Assembly: GCF_013372265.1 (NCBI RefSeq)
Contig: NZ_CP054051.1
Span: forward strand, 2,256,596-2,320,595
Direction of reading: 5' to 3'
Length of the DNA: 64,000 bases
Source: Aliarcobacter cibarius
Lineage (GTDB): Bacteria; Campylobacterota; Campylobacteria; Campylobacterales; Arcobacteraceae
The translations under genes were made by a program, and so were the position numbers. The stretch's first letter is position 1, and every line of letters starts with the position of its first letter. Under the pieces are notes generated by a model that worked only from the letters and a program-made list of their open reading frames with translations, did no database searches and was not told the DNA's origin. Shown here in pieces: positions 8,931 through 18,423 of the stretch.

Positions 8931-9406
8931 TGAAACTTAGAAAATTTTTCTTAACTGTTGGATTTAGTGGACTTAGTCCAAAAGCACCAGGAACTGTTGG
9001 TAGTTTCGTATCACTTATTTTAGGATTATTTTTATTAGAGATTATGCATCCATCAACTCTATTTTTATTATCACTTTTAATAACAGTGATTGCTGCTAAA
9101 CAAATAGATATTTATGAAAAAGAAATTGGTATCCATGATAGTAGTGAAATAGTAATAGATGAACTAGCCGGTATGTGGTTAACTCTTTCTATTTGTGGAT
9201 TAACTAGTGAAAATATTCTTTTTACTGCCCCTCTTGCTTTTATATTTTTTAGATTATTTGATATATATAAACCATCAATTATTGGTAGAATTGATAGAAA
9301 TGTTAAAGGTGGTCTAGGAGTTATGGGAGATGATGTTATTGCTGGAATTTTTGCTGGAATCTGTACAGCTTTATCGTGGCAATTAATAGATAAATTTATA
9401 ATCTAA
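8930..9406 (+). CDS. pgpA: Phosphatidylglycerophosphatase A
   Basis: A 158-residue inner-membrane enzyme that dephosphorylates phosphatidylglycerophosphate to phosphatidylglycerol. It shows the PgpA pattern: GLSPKAPGTVGSF near the N-terminus, then VIDELAGMW, and DIYKPSIIGRIDR with GGLGVMGDDVIAGI near the C-terminus, with hydrophobic helices between. Its start overlaps the stop of the atypical regulator (TAATG), so ispDF, regulator and pgpA form one operon closed by the terminator at 9414. Confidence 0.94.
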   Translation: MKLRKFFLTVGFSGLSPKAPGTVGSFVSLILGLFLLEIMHPSTLFLLSLLITVIAAKQIDIYEKEIGIHDSSEIVIDELAGMWLTLSICGLTSENILFTAPLAFIFFRLFDIYKPSIIGRIDRNVKGGLGVMGDDVIAGIFAGICTALSWQLIDKFII

Positions 9407-9413
9407 ATTTTAA

Positions 9414-9440
9414 AAGAGCATAATATAAAATTATGCTCTT
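9414..9440. terminator. Intrinsic terminator after pgpA
   Basis: A 10-bp perfect stem (AAGAGCATAA / TTATGCTCTT) with a 7-nt loop starts 8 bases after the pgpA stop. It has A-rich and T-rich flanks and can also end the convergent YceI gene. Confidence 0.8.
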
Positions 9441-9459
9441 AATCTTTATATAGCTAATT

Positions 9460-10020
9460 TTATTTAGCTGCTTCTACGTCAACTTTGATTTTTACTTCTT
9501 CAGAAACTGCTACTCCACCTAATTCAATAGCTTTGTTCCATTTTAAATCAAAATCTGTTCTATTGATTTTTCCTTCAAGTGAAAAACCAACTTTATTCCC
9601 AATTACAGCAATATCTTCAACATCTAAGACTACTGGTTTAGTAATTCCTCTAATAGTTAAATTTCCTGTCATTTTTCCCTCATCACCATCTGCTTTATAA
9701 GATGTCATCTCAAATATCATTTTAGGAAATTTCTCAACAGCAAAGAAATCATCACTTTTTAAATGAGCATCTCTTTTTTCAATTCCAGTATCAATCGATG
9801 TTGTATCAACAGTTGCACTAAATTTTTTAAATGTTTTTGTTACTTCATCAAAATCAATAACAGAATTATATGCATTGAACTTACCATGAACATTTGTAAT
9901 CATCATATGCTTAACAGTAAATCCAACATTTGTATGTGCATTATCAACCTTATATTCAGTTGCAGTTAATAAACCTACAGTTAAAAATAATGTTGCAGAA
10001 ACTTTCGATATTAAATTCAT
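9460..10020 (-). CDS. YceI family periplasmic lipid-binding-type protein
   Basis: A 186-residue protein with a cleavable signal peptide (MNLISKVSATLFLTVGLLTA) and a complete YceI lipocalin-like beta-barrel. Typical segments are YKVDNAHTNVGFTVKHMMI, IDTGIEKRDAHLKSDDFF, FPKMIFEM and NRTDFDLKWNK. Family members bind polyisoprenoids or amphiphiles in the periplasm; the ligand here is unknown. AAGGAG precedes the ATG. It lies downstream of cusA, separated by 57 bp that holds a TATAAA-like -10, so it probably has its own promoter. Confidence 0.92.
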   Translation of the reverse strand: MNLISKVSATLFLTVGLLTATEYKVDNAHTNVGFTVKHMMITNVHGKFNAYNSVIDFDEVTKTFKKFSATVDTTSIDTGIEKRDAHLKSDDFFAVEKFPKMIFEMTSYKADGDEGKMTGNLTIRGITKPVVLDVEDIAVIGNKVGFSLEGKINRTDFDLKWNKAIELGGVAVSEEVKIKVDVEAAK

Positions 10021-10077
10021 TTTATTCTCCTTAATGTAATTTGTTATTAATCTTAATGTTTTATAGTTAATACTAAA

Positions 10078-13000
10078 TTAATCATTTAATCCTTTTTTTA
10101 CTGCCAGATAAAAAATTGTTGGAATTATAAAAAGTGTTAAAAATGCAGAACTAACCATTCCACCTATCATTGGAGCAGCAATTCTTTGCATAACTTCACT
10201 TCCAATAGAATTAATATACATAATAGGAATAAGTCCACCTAATATTGCAAAAAGTGTCATCAATTTTGGACGAAGTCTTAAAACGGCACCATGATAAATT
10301 GATTCTCTTAATGCCAAATCTGTTTTTTCTTTAATATGCTTATATGCTTCATCTAAATAAAGCATCATAACGATAGAAGTTTCAGCAGCAACTCCTAAAA
10401 GTGCCATAAATCCAACAACTACTGCAATTGAAATATTAAATCCTAATGCATCAATATAAAATATTCCTCCACTAAGAGCAAAAGGTAGAGTTAAAAATAT
10501 TATTAATGTATATTTTAAATCTTTTAATGCCATATAAATTAAAATAAATATAAACATTAAAACTATTGGGATAATAAATGTCAATTTATTCATTGCTTGT
10601 TCTAGAAATTCACTTTGACCAGACCATTCAAAATAGTAACCATCAGATAGTTTTATATCTTTTAAAAGTTCATTTGTATCATCTTTGTACTGTTTTATAG
10701 AATAATCTGCTTTTGGACTAATATAAACATATGCAACTTTAAGAGCTTTTTCTGATTGAATTATAGATGGACTCTCTTCATATATTAAAGTTGCAAAAGT
10801 CTTAAGTGGTTTAAACCCTAAATCTGTTTTAATTTGAAGATTTTCTAATACTTTTATATCTTCTCTCTGATTTGATTGATACCTTAAACTTATAGGATAT
10901 CTTTCTAAATTATCTAAAAATAGAGTTAATTGTTCAGCACCAACTCCTAAACTCAAAGTCTCTAGAATAGTATTTTTACTTATGTTATATCTACTTAAAT
11001 TTTCTTCATTTATTTTTATATTTAAATAATATCCTTGATTTATTTTATCTGCACTAACACTCATAGTGCCTTCATATTTTTTCAAAATATTTTCTATTTT
11101 TGAGCTTTCTTCTTGTAAAATTTGTAAATCTTTACCATACAATTTTATTCCCAAAGGTGTTCGAATACCAGTTAAAAGCATATCAATTCTACCTTTAATT
11201 GGATATGTCCAGGTATTTATAAGTCCTGGAATTTGAAGTTTTTTATCCATTTCTTCAATTAATTTTTTATATGTCATACCTTCTCTCCACTCATCTTGTG
11301 GTTTAAAAGTAATAATAGTTTCAAGCATTGCAAGTGGTGCAGGATCAGTTGCAGTAGCAGCTCGTCCTGCTTTTGCAAAAGCATTTTTTACCTCAGGAAA
11401 AGATTTTATAACCATATTTGTCTTTTGTGCCAACTCTTTTGCTAAATCAGCTCCTATTCCATATGGAGTTACTGGCATATACATAAAAGTTGCTTCATTT
11501 AGTGTTGGCATAAATTCCCATTTATGTTTTGAATATACATAAATAGAAAAAATTAAAATTATAAAAAATATAGTAACCACTATGTATTTGAATTTTAAAC
11601 TCAATTTTAAAAGAGGTGAATAGATTTTTATGAAAAATCTATTTAAAATATTTTTATCCTCTTTTATTATTTTACCTTTTATAAAATATATCATTAAAAT
11701 TGGAACTAGGGTGATTGAAAGTATTGCTCCACTTAGCATTGCAAATGTTTTTGTAAAAGCAAGAGGTGAAAATAGTTTTCCTTCTTGTCCACTAAGTGCG
11801 AATATTGGTAAAAAGGAAACTACAACTAAAAGTAGGGCAAAGAAAATAGGTCGCCCAACTTGTTTTGCCGAAGATAAAATTATATTTATTCTTTCTTCTT
11901 TTGTAATATTTTCTCTTCCTTGAAGATGTTTATGCGCATTTTCAACCATTACAATTGTTGCATCAACCATTGCTCCAATTGCAATTGCAATTCCTCCCAA
12001 ACTCATAATATTTGAACCAATATTAAATAGTTTCATAAATAAAAAACTTATCAATACTGTTAAAGGAAGTGTAATTATTATAATTAATGCACTTCTAAAA
12101 TGAAATAAGAATAGGGCAATAATTAGTAATACAATAATAGATTCTTCAATCAATGTTCTTTTTAAAGTATCTATAGCAGCATCTATTAAAGAAGTTCTAT
12201 CATAAACCTCAACAACTTCAACATCATCAACATTAAGTGAATTTAATTTTGCTTTTACATTTTTGATTACACTATGAACATCTACTCCATATCTAGTAAC
12301 CACTATACCACCAACAACTTCACCTTCACCATTTAACTCAGCAACTCCTCTTCTATCATTTGAAGTTAAATTTATTTCTGCTATATCTTTTATTTTTAAA
12401 GGTACATTATTTTGAGTTTTTATTGTTATATTTTCAATATCTTTTTTTGATTTTAAATAGGCTCTTGCGCTAATAATTTGTTCGTATCCATTTTCAAGTA
12501 TTACTCTAGCTCCACTATCATTGTTGTTTCTAGTAATTACTTCTTTTACTTCTTCTATACTTAAATCATATTGCACTAATCTATCTTGATTTATTGTAAT
12601 CTCATAATTTCGAACATATCCTCCAACTGATGCAACTTCACTAACTCCATCAACTCCTAAAAGTGCAAATTTATAAAAGTAGTCTTGTAAAGTTCTAAGT
12701 TCATCTAAACTTCTATTTTTTGATTTTAGTGCATATTCATAAGCCCAACCAACACCTGAAGCATCTGGACCTAATTTTACTTTTGCTAAAGAAGGGAATG
12801 TTCCTTGTAATGTTGATAATTGTTCTAAAATTCTACTTCTAGCATCGTATAAATCAACTCCATCTTTAAAAATTACATATATCATAGAAGTTGAAAAGCT
12901 ACTCATAGCTCTTATAGTTTCTATTTTTGGAAGACTCATAAGATTTGAAATTAATGGATATGCTATTTGCTCCTCTATTGTCTTTGCACTTTGATTTTGC

Positions 13001-13158
13001 CATTCAACTTCAATTATTACTTGATTTGCAGATAAATCTGGAATTGCATCTAAACTTGTATTTTTTATAGCATATATTGAACCAAAAGTTAGCAATATAG
13101 TTATAAAAATTACAATAAAACGATTTTTTACACTCAGGTCTATTATTTTTTCAACCAT
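10078..13158 (-). CDS. cusA: CusA-type heavy-metal efflux RND transporter (Cu(I)/Ag(I))
   Basis: A 1026-residue inner-membrane pump of the HME-RND class with two six-helix halves and periplasmic porter domains. GGIAIAIGAMVDATIVMVEN in the fourth helix carries the proton-relay acidic residue. Three methionines equivalent to the CusA substrate ligands are present: in FMYMPVT (about residue 560), PLAMLETI (about 610) and GRIDMLLTGI (about 660). This points to monovalent copper or silver rather than zinc or cobalt. The ATG at 13158 is 2 bases after the stop of the adaptor gene; a GTG at 13167 is an alternative start. Last gene of the efflux operon. Confidence 0.93.
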   Translation of the reverse strand: MVEKIIDLSVKNRFIVIFITILLTFGSIYAIKNTSLDAIPDLSANQVIIEVEWQNQSAKTIEEQIAYPLISNLMSLPKIETIRAMSSFSTSMIYVIFKDGVDLYDARSRILEQLSTLQGTFPSLAKVKLGPDASGVGWAYEYALKSKNRSLDELRTLQDYFYKFALLGVDGVSEVASVGGYVRNYEITINQDRLVQYDLSIEEVKEVITRNNNDSGARVILENGYEQIISARAYLKSKKDIENITIKTQNNVPLKIKDIAEINLTSNDRRGVAELNGEGEVVGGIVVTRYGVDVHSVIKNVKAKLNSLNVDDVEVVEVYDRTSLIDAAIDTLKRTLIEESIIVLLIIALFLFHFRSALIIIITLPLTVLISFLFMKLFNIGSNIMSLGGIAIAIGAMVDATIVMVENAHKHLQGRENITKEERINIILSSAKQVGRPIFFALLLVVVSFLPIFALSGQEGKLFSPLAFTKTFAMLSGAILSITLVPILMIYFIKGKIIKEDKNILNRFFIKIYSPLLKLSLKFKYIVVTIFFIILIFSIYVYSKHKWEFMPTLNEATFMYMPVTPYGIGADLAKELAQKTNMVIKSFPEVKNAFAKAGRAATATDPAPLAMLETIITFKPQDEWREGMTYKKLIEEMDKKLQIPGLINTWTYPIKGRIDMLLTGIRTPLGIKLYGKDLQILQEESSKIENILKKYEGTMSVSADKINQGYYLNIKINEENLSRYNISKNTILETLSLGVGAEQLTLFLDNLERYPISLRYQSNQREDIKVLENLQIKTDLGFKPLKTFATLIYEESPSIIQSEKALKVAYVYISPKADYSIKQYKDDTNELLKDIKLSDGYYFEWSGQSEFLEQAMNKLTFIIPIVLMFIFILIYMALKDLKYTLIIFLTLPFALSGGIFYIDALGFNISIAVVVGFMALLGVAAETSIVMMLYLDEAYKHIKEKTDLALRESIYHGAVLRLRPKLMTLFAILGGLIPIMYINSIGSEVMQRIAAPMIGGMVSSAFLTLFIIPTIFYLAVKKGLND

Positions 13159-13160
13159 TC

Positions 13161-14141
13161 TTACCACTCCTCATCAGAGGCTTCATCATAAAGTCTATTT
13201 GTCATAGCATCTGCATCATATAAGAATAGGGCATTATTTATAACCTCATCATCAATATTTAATCCACTTAAAATCTCATATCTATCACCATTTAATCTTT
13301 TTGCTTCAATTTTTTTAGGAGTAAATTGCCCATTTTCTTTTGGAATAAATACATAATAATTTTCTGATTTTTTTATAACTGCAGTTTTTGGTAAAACTAA
13401 AATTTCCTTACTCTCTTTTTCTATTTTTACTTTCCCAAACATTGAAGGCAAAATTTTATTTTGTGAATTTTCTATAACAAATCTTATATCTACTGTTTTT
13501 TTCTCTTCATTAAAAACTGGATATATAAAATCAACTTTTGCTGAAATTGGATTTTCTACTCCATCAAGTTTAATTATTGAATTCATATTTGGTTTTATAA
13601 AATTCAAATCTTCTTGGTATATAGAAGCTACAAACCAGATATCTTCCAATGATGAAATCTGAAATAGAGTTTTTCCTTTTTCAACATAACTTTTATTATT
13701 TATATTTTTTTGTGTGATTATTCCAGAAATAGGGGAATTTATAACTATTTCATTGTTTATAAACTTTGAATTTTTTATATCAAAATTTTCTAATTTACTA
13801 CTTGCTTTATCATATAAATTTTTATTTAAATCCTTTGCTATTTCAATTTCAGCTTTTATTGATGCAATATCACTTGAGTAAATAGTATATAAACTTTCAC
13901 CTTTTTTAATATTCATATAATTTTTATTTGCATTTAAATTTGTAATATATCCATCAAATCTGCTAACAATATCTATAGTTTTACTCTCATTTAATTTTGT
14001 AATCCCATAAAACTCTTTTGATTCTTTAAAACTCTCTTTCTTTACTTTTACTTTTTCAATATTAAAAAGTTGTTTAGCATCTATTAGATTTGAATTAAGA
14101 GTTATAGCTATAAATATTAGAGTCAAAAATATCTTTTTCAT
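13161..14141 (-). CDS. cusB: Efflux RND periplasmic adaptor subunit (CusB-like)
   Basis: A 326-residue membrane-fusion protein with a signal peptide (about 1-22), a short alpha-hairpin, a biotinyl-lipoyl-like domain (INSPISGIITQKNINNKSYV) and beta-barrel and membrane-proximal domains. It links the RND pump to the outer-membrane channel. It is shorter than E. coli CusB and lacks that protein's Met-rich N-terminal extension, so metal handling may be done by the FixH-like protein of this operon (inference). It overlaps the TolC-like gene by 4 bases (ATGA) and abuts cusA. Confidence 0.88.
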   Translation of the reverse strand: MKKIFLTLIFIAITLNSNLIDAKQLFNIEKVKVKKESFKESKEFYGITKLNESKTIDIVSRFDGYITNLNANKNYMNIKKGESLYTIYSSDIASIKAEIEIAKDLNKNLYDKASSKLENFDIKNSKFINNEIVINSPISGIITQKNINNKSYVEKGKTLFQISSLEDIWFVASIYQEDLNFIKPNMNSIIKLDGVENPISAKVDFIYPVFNEEKKTVDIRFVIENSQNKILPSMFGKVKIEKESKEILVLPKTAVIKKSENYYVFIPKENGQFTPKKIEAKRLNGDRYEILSGLNIDDEVINNALFLYDADAMTNRLYDEASDEEW

Positions 14142-15328
14142 TTTACACCTTTATTTGAATAATATATCAATTCACTGTAGTTTTCGAAATATTTTTCAAG
14201 TTGTTCACTTGCTTTTATTTCATAATCAATCAATTCATTCAAGCTACTTAAGTTCTCTTTTAAACTCTCTTTATCAAATTCAATAAACTCTTCTAAAACT
14301 TTCTGCATTTTCTTTTTTAAGGGTATTATTTTCTCTTCTAATATTTTATAGTTAGTTTTATATTTATCTAAATAATTTAAATAAATGTTTGTTTGTAATC
14401 TTAAATTGTGAAATTGACTATCTAATTTATTATTAGTTTCATTTGTATTTAAATTTGCTTTTAATTTATTAATATTTTCTGTATTATAAATTGGTAGTGG
14501 CATAGATACTGTAACATTTGCATAATCTTGTTCTTTATTTTGCATATATTCTAAAGCTAAAGTTACATTTGAAAATTTCTTTGCTTCTTCTAATTTTGCT
14601 GTATCTTTATATTTTTGACTTGTTGTTTGAAGTGTCTGTATCTTTGGATGAAATATTAACGCTTCTTCTACTTTTTGTTTATTTATATCTTTTATATTTA
14701 AACTTTCATCAATTTTATCTATCTTTTCATAACTCAGTTGCTCTAAATTTAAATATAAATTATCTTTTGTAGTTTTAAGCTCGTTTATTTGCATTTGCAA
14801 ATCATATTTTGATATTTGTGTATTTAATATCTCATTTAAAGATGCTTTGTCATATGAATATAGTTTTGTATAAAGTTCTTCTAAACGATTTAGATTTTTT
14901 TGATACTCATCTAGTAATTTTAATCTATTCTCTAAAATTAGAATTGTGTAAGAATATAAATATATTTTTGATTCAAATTCTAATTTTTTATCTTCTAAAG
15001 CTTGTTCTTGTAATATCTTCTCTTTTTTCGCAATACTCTCTTCAAGCTCCAGCTTATTACCAACAGGTATAGCTTGAGATAACTCAATACCATACTCTTT
15101 TTGGTCATTTATATAGTTTTTATTCAACATAATATCGTTTGCTTTAAAACTTAACATTGGGTTTTCCCAATTCTTTGCTTGCTTTATTTGAAAGTTAGCA
15201 ATTTGAATAGAATTTTCAAGACTTTTTATATCAAAATTATTTTGCAAACTCTTTTCAACTATATTTTCAATGGATGTTGAAAATAAAGAACTAGCAAGTA
15301 TTAGTGGAATAAAAACTAATTTTTTCAT
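14138..15328 (-). CDS. cusC: TolC-family outer membrane efflux protein (CusC-like)
   Basis: A 396-residue protein with a signal peptide (MKKLVFIPLILASSLFSTS) followed by long coiled-coil alpha helices and the duplicated outer-membrane efflux protein pattern (WENPMLSFKANDI; LALEYMQNKEQDYANVTVSM). The family forms the trimeric channel through the periplasm and outer membrane. It is predicted to work with the adaptor and CusA encoded directly downstream. It begins 1 base after the FixH-like gene ends. The cusC name is by operon context; the protein sequence alone says only TolC superfamily. Confidence 0.85.
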   Translation of the reverse strand: MKKLVFIPLILASSLFSTSIENIVEKSLQNNFDIKSLENSIQIANFQIKQAKNWENPMLSFKANDIMLNKNYINDQKEYGIELSQAIPVGNKLELEESIAKKEKILQEQALEDKKLEFESKIYLYSYTILILENRLKLLDEYQKNLNRLEELYTKLYSYDKASLNEILNTQISKYDLQMQINELKTTKDNLYLNLEQLSYEKIDKIDESLNIKDINKQKVEEALIFHPKIQTLQTTSQKYKDTAKLEEAKKFSNVTLALEYMQNKEQDYANVTVSMPLPIYNTENINKLKANLNTNETNNKLDSQFHNLRLQTNIYLNYLDKYKTNYKILEEKIIPLKKKMQKVLEEFIEFDKESLKENLSSLNELIDYEIKASEQLEKYFENYSELIYYSNKGVK

Positions 15329-15329
15329 T

Positions 15330-15713
15330 CTAAAAACTCACACTGCTTTTTACAGAGTGAACTTTATCATCTGCTGTTTTGAATTTAATATTGTATTGCC
15401 ATGTTCCATCCATACAAAAATTTATTGTAAATCTATAAACTCCATTTTCAAATTTTGCTTCACCTTCATGTTCCATATAAGGCATACCTGGCATCTCTGG
15501 CATAAAAAATTTAGCTTTTAATTTTGCGTCATTTACCTCTTTCCCATCTTTTGTAATTTTTGCAAAGAACTCATTACTTCCTGCACTAAGATCTCTTTTA
15601 CTTGTAAGCTCTATTGAATATCCATCAATACTTAGATTCTCTTTCATTGGTTCAGCTTTTAAAAAACTTACAGCTAAAAATAGTGTAAAAAACACTCTAA
15701 TGATATTTTTCAT
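15330..15713 (-). CDS. FixH/YtkA-like periplasmic protein, Met-rich, first gene of the copper efflux operon
   Basis: A 127-residue secreted protein with a signal peptide to about residue 20 and an immunoglobulin-like beta domain of the FixH/YtkA type. The family's signature loop is KFFMPEMPGMPYMEHEG, followed by FENGVYRFTINFCMDGTWQY. The cluster of Met residues plus a His suggests periplasmic Cu(I) binding, which fits the genes it leads (CusC, CusB, CusA); this is inference. ATG 15713 is chosen over an upstream in-frame start at 15755 because AAGGAT lies at the right distance and the signal peptide begins there. Confidence 0.8.
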   Translation of the reverse strand: MKNIIRVFFTLFLAVSFLKAEPMKENLSIDGYSIELTSKRDLSAGSNEFFAKITKDGKEVNDAKLKAKFFMPEMPGMPYMEHEGEAKFENGVYRFTINFCMDGTWQYNIKFKTADDKVHSVKSSVSF

Positions 15714-15755
15714 TTCATTTATCCTTTTTATTTTTAATTTTTGTAAATCTACCAA

Positions 15756-15776
15756 AGTTTATGTGTAGTTTATGTG
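15756..15776 (-). promoter_or_regulatory. 11-bp-period direct repeat upstream of the copper efflux operon (candidate operator)
   Basis: AGTTTATGTG occurs twice on the plus strand, at 15756-15765 and 15767-15776, one base apart, giving an 11-bp period. It lies 43-63 bases upstream of the first operon gene, next to a TATAAA-like element. OmpR/PhoB-type regulators commonly bind such direct repeats, and one is encoded nearby at 18401-19057. Binding is inference. Confidence 0.4.
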
Positions 15777-15895
15777 GATACTTTATAAACAAATAGTATT
15801 AAATTTAACTATTTAATAATAAGATTTCATATATAATAATCTTTATCCAAAAGTTTATTTCCTTAACGAAATAACAATATTAATTAAGGTCGCAA

Positions 15896-17275
15896 ATGAA
15901 TCGTGTTATTCAAATAAAAGAATTCTCATATTTACTAAAAGTAAATAAAAATAAAATCGTTGATGATTGGTTAGGAAACGAGTTAGTAAAAGATATATTT
16001 CTTACTCATCAATATGTTCTTACAACTGAACAAAAAAAAGTTTTTTATGACATCTATGAATTTATTATAGGTTCTATGCAGTGGGATTTAAATGTTTCGG
16101 ATGTATCAATTAAAAGTAGACTTTTAAATATTTTAAATAAAGCATCTTTTAGTACAAATGATTTTTTTACTCTTTTTGCTTCATTAAAAAATTCAATTAT
16201 TCTATTTTTTAATTTAGAAGGTTTACTATCATTTAATCTTCTTAGAGATATTGAAAATAATTTTTTAGCAGTTGCTAAAGACCTTTTTATACTTTATGAA
16301 CAAATTAATGATTCAAATTCTATTCCAAAAGATGATAATACAAATCTGTTAAATGAGTATAAAAAAGCTGTTGACTTAAGTAACATTGTGTCAAAAACTA
16401 ATCCAAAAGGTATCATAACTTATGTAAATGATAAGTTTTGTGAAATTTCTGGATATAGAAGAGAAGAGCTAGTAGGTAAACCACACAATATAGTAAGACA
16501 TCCAACTATGCCAAGTAGTACTTTTCAAGAACTATGGAATACTATAAAAAATAAGAAAAGTTGGAGTGGGTTAATTACTAATCTTAAAAAAGATGGTAGA
16601 AGTTACACCGTTTCATCAACTATAGTTCCTATTCTAGATATAGATGGTGACATAGTAGAGTATATTGCAATAAGAAATGATGTAACAGACTTTGAACAAG
16701 CAAAAGAGCAGCTAAGTACTCTTAATAAAGCTATGAAACATAAAGTAGATGAACTTTATTCTATGGCACAAACTTTAGAGCAACAAGCTTCTATTGATGT
16801 TTTAACTGGTGTATTTAATCGAATGAAATTTGAAGAGTTTTTTGAATTTGAATTACAAAAAGCAAAAATGCAAAGAAATCCACTGAGTATAATACTTCTT
16901 GATATAGATGATTTTAAAAATATAAATGACACTTTTGGTCATGATATTGGGGATGTAATATTAAAATCTATTACAAATCTTATATCTTCAAATATTAGAG
17001 CAACTGATACTGTTTGTAGATGGGGTGGAGAAGAATTTGTAATTTTACTTCCTGGAACTCATTTTGAAAAAGCAAAATATGTTGCCAACAACTTAAGAAA
17101 AATAATAAACGAACATAAGTTCTCTGTTGTTCCAAAGGAGGTTACTTGTAGCTTCGGTGTAGCTTCATTAAACGATGATGACCATAAAGAAAGTTTATTT
17201 AAAAGAGTGGATATGACTCTATACAGAGCTAAAAATAGTGGTAAAAATATTGTTATTGGTGAAGAGGAACTTTAA
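15896..17275 (+). CDS. PAS-GGDEF diguanylate cyclase with N-terminal helical sensor region
   Basis: A 459-residue cytoplasmic protein. Residues 1-140 are a helical domain resembling RsbR-type or globin-like sensors (not firmly recognised). Residues about 155-270 form an Aer-like PAS domain (GYRREELVGKPHNIVRHP, WSGLITNLKKDGRSY), a type that often binds FAD. Residues about 295-455 are a GGDEF domain with the intact active site RWGGEEF and an RATD inhibitory I-site five residues upstream, so it should make cyclic di-GMP under product inhibition. Its 3' end overlaps the convergent histidine kinase gene by 4 bases. Confidence 0.9.
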   Translation: MNRVIQIKEFSYLLKVNKNKIVDDWLGNELVKDIFLTHQYVLTTEQKKVFYDIYEFIIGSMQWDLNVSDVSIKSRLLNILNKASFSTNDFFTLFASLKNSIILFFNLEGLLSFNLLRDIENNFLAVAKDLFILYEQINDSNSIPKDDNTNLLNEYKKAVDLSNIVSKTNPKGIITYVNDKFCEISGYRREELVGKPHNIVRHPTMPSSTFQELWNTIKNKKSWSGLITNLKKDGRSYTVSSTIVPILDIDGDIVEYIAIRNDVTDFEQAKEQLSTLNKAMKHKVDELYSMAQTLEQQASIDVLTGVFNRMKFEEFFEFELQKAKMQRNPLSIILLDIDDFKNINDTFGHDIGDVILKSITNLISSNIRATDTVCRWGGEEFVILLPGTHFEKAKYVANNLRKIINEHKFSVVPKEVTCSFGVASLNDDDHKESLFKRVDMTLYRAKNSGKNIVIGEEEL

Positions 17276-18423
17276 AAATTTAATATAAATTTTGTTCCAT
17301 TATATTCAATTGATTCAACATCTATTTTTATATTATATGTTTTACAAATCATATTTACAATATTTAGCCCCAAACCAAAGCCACCACTTTGGTTTGTTCC
17401 TCTGTAATATCTATTAAAAATATCTTTAATCTTATCCTTTGACACTCCAATACCTGTATCTTTTATTATTAGCTCTCTATTTTTAAAAATAATATCTATA
17501 TTTCCATCTATTTTGTTATATTTTATAGCATTTGAAAATAGGTTATTAAAAAGTCTTATAAAATCATCTTTGCTTATTTCATAAAAGAATTCTTCTAATT
17601 GTAAATCTATTTTTAATTTTTTTCTTGCAATCATTGGCTCAAAACTTATAATCTCTTGCTTTATAATCTTTGATAAATCTATTTTATCAAAACTCTTTTT
17701 TTCAATATTTCCTAAAAAAATATAAGTTAAGTCTTTATAAATTTCACTAACTCTTTTTGCACTAAATTTTATTCTATTCAACTGTTTTTGAGTTAAGTTA
17801 TCTCCTTCACAAGACATAATTATTGCACTTATTGGTGTATTTAATTCATGTGTAGTATCTTTTATAAAGTTATTTAGTCTTTCTCTTTCGTTTTTTATTG
17901 GTCTTAAAAACATTTTTGCCAAAGACCAACCAATTAAAGTAATAATTGAATAAAATATAAAAAATATAAGAACTATATTTAACTTTAAATTGGATATTTT
18001 TTCTTTTAAACTATTATCTTTTAGAACTATATACCAAATACCCAAATGTCCAACCGTAGAGCTATCAATAATAATTAGTTTTTCTTCATCATTGTAAAAA
18101 TTTTGTTCAAAACTAAAATCTCCTTCTAAATTTCCAAATAGAAAATTCTTATCTTTATCATAAAAAGATATTTTGTATTCTTGATTATTTAAATAACTCT
18201 CTTTATTAAAAATTCCATTTAACATGTGAGAAACTATTATCTCATTTGATGCTTTTGAAATTATATTTTGCATATTTGATTTTGCTAAATCTATATAAAG
18301 CGTTTTTTCATTTTGATAATAAAAGAATAGGGCAATTAACATCAAAATAAAAGAAGATCCTAAATAAAGCCCTAAGAAACTAAAGAAACTCTTTTTTTCA
18401 CTATTTGTTAAATCTATATCCAA
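17272..18423 (-). CDS. Sensor histidine kinase
   Basis: A 383-residue inner-membrane kinase with one N-terminal helix (about 14-34), a periplasmic sensor of roughly 110 residues, a second helix (about 148-168), a dimerisation domain with the H-box TTHELNTPISAI, and a HATPase domain with N-box (LFSNAIKYNK) and G-box (GGFGLGLNIVN). It overlaps the regulator gene by 23 bases and starts with TTG. It is the likely partner of that regulator. The proximity to the copper efflux operon suggests, but does not prove, metal sensing; the periplasmic domain has no obvious Cys, His or Met cluster. Confidence 0.9.
   Translation of the reverse strand: MDIDLTNSEKKSFFSFLGLYLGSSFILMLIALFFYYQNEKTLYIDLAKSNMQNIISKASNEIIVSHMLNGIFNKESYLNNQEYKISFYDKDKNFLFGNLEGDFSFEQNFYNDEEKLIIIDSSTVGHLGIWYIVLKDNSLKEKISNLKLNIVLIFFIFYSIITLIGWSLAKMFLRPIKNERERLNNFIKDTTHELNTPISAIIMSCEGDNLTQKQLNRIKFSAKRVSEIYKDLTYIFLGNIEKKSFDKIDLSKIIKQEIISFEPMIARKKLKIDLQLEEFFYEISKDDFIRLFNNLFSNAIKYNKIDGNIDIIFKNRELIIKDTGIGVSKDKIKDIFNRYYRGTNQSGGFGLGLNIVNMICKTYNIKIDVESIEYNGTKFILNF

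Noticed and set aside
11630-11923. A 97-codon plus-strand frame inside cusA
   Set aside because: Antisense to conserved RND transmembrane sequence, no start context and no family resemblance.
17272-17275. Overlapping 3' ends of the diguanylate cyclase and histidine kinase genes
   Set aside because: Convergent stop codons overlapping by 4 bases are common in compact genomes; no terminator or regulatory structure is visible.
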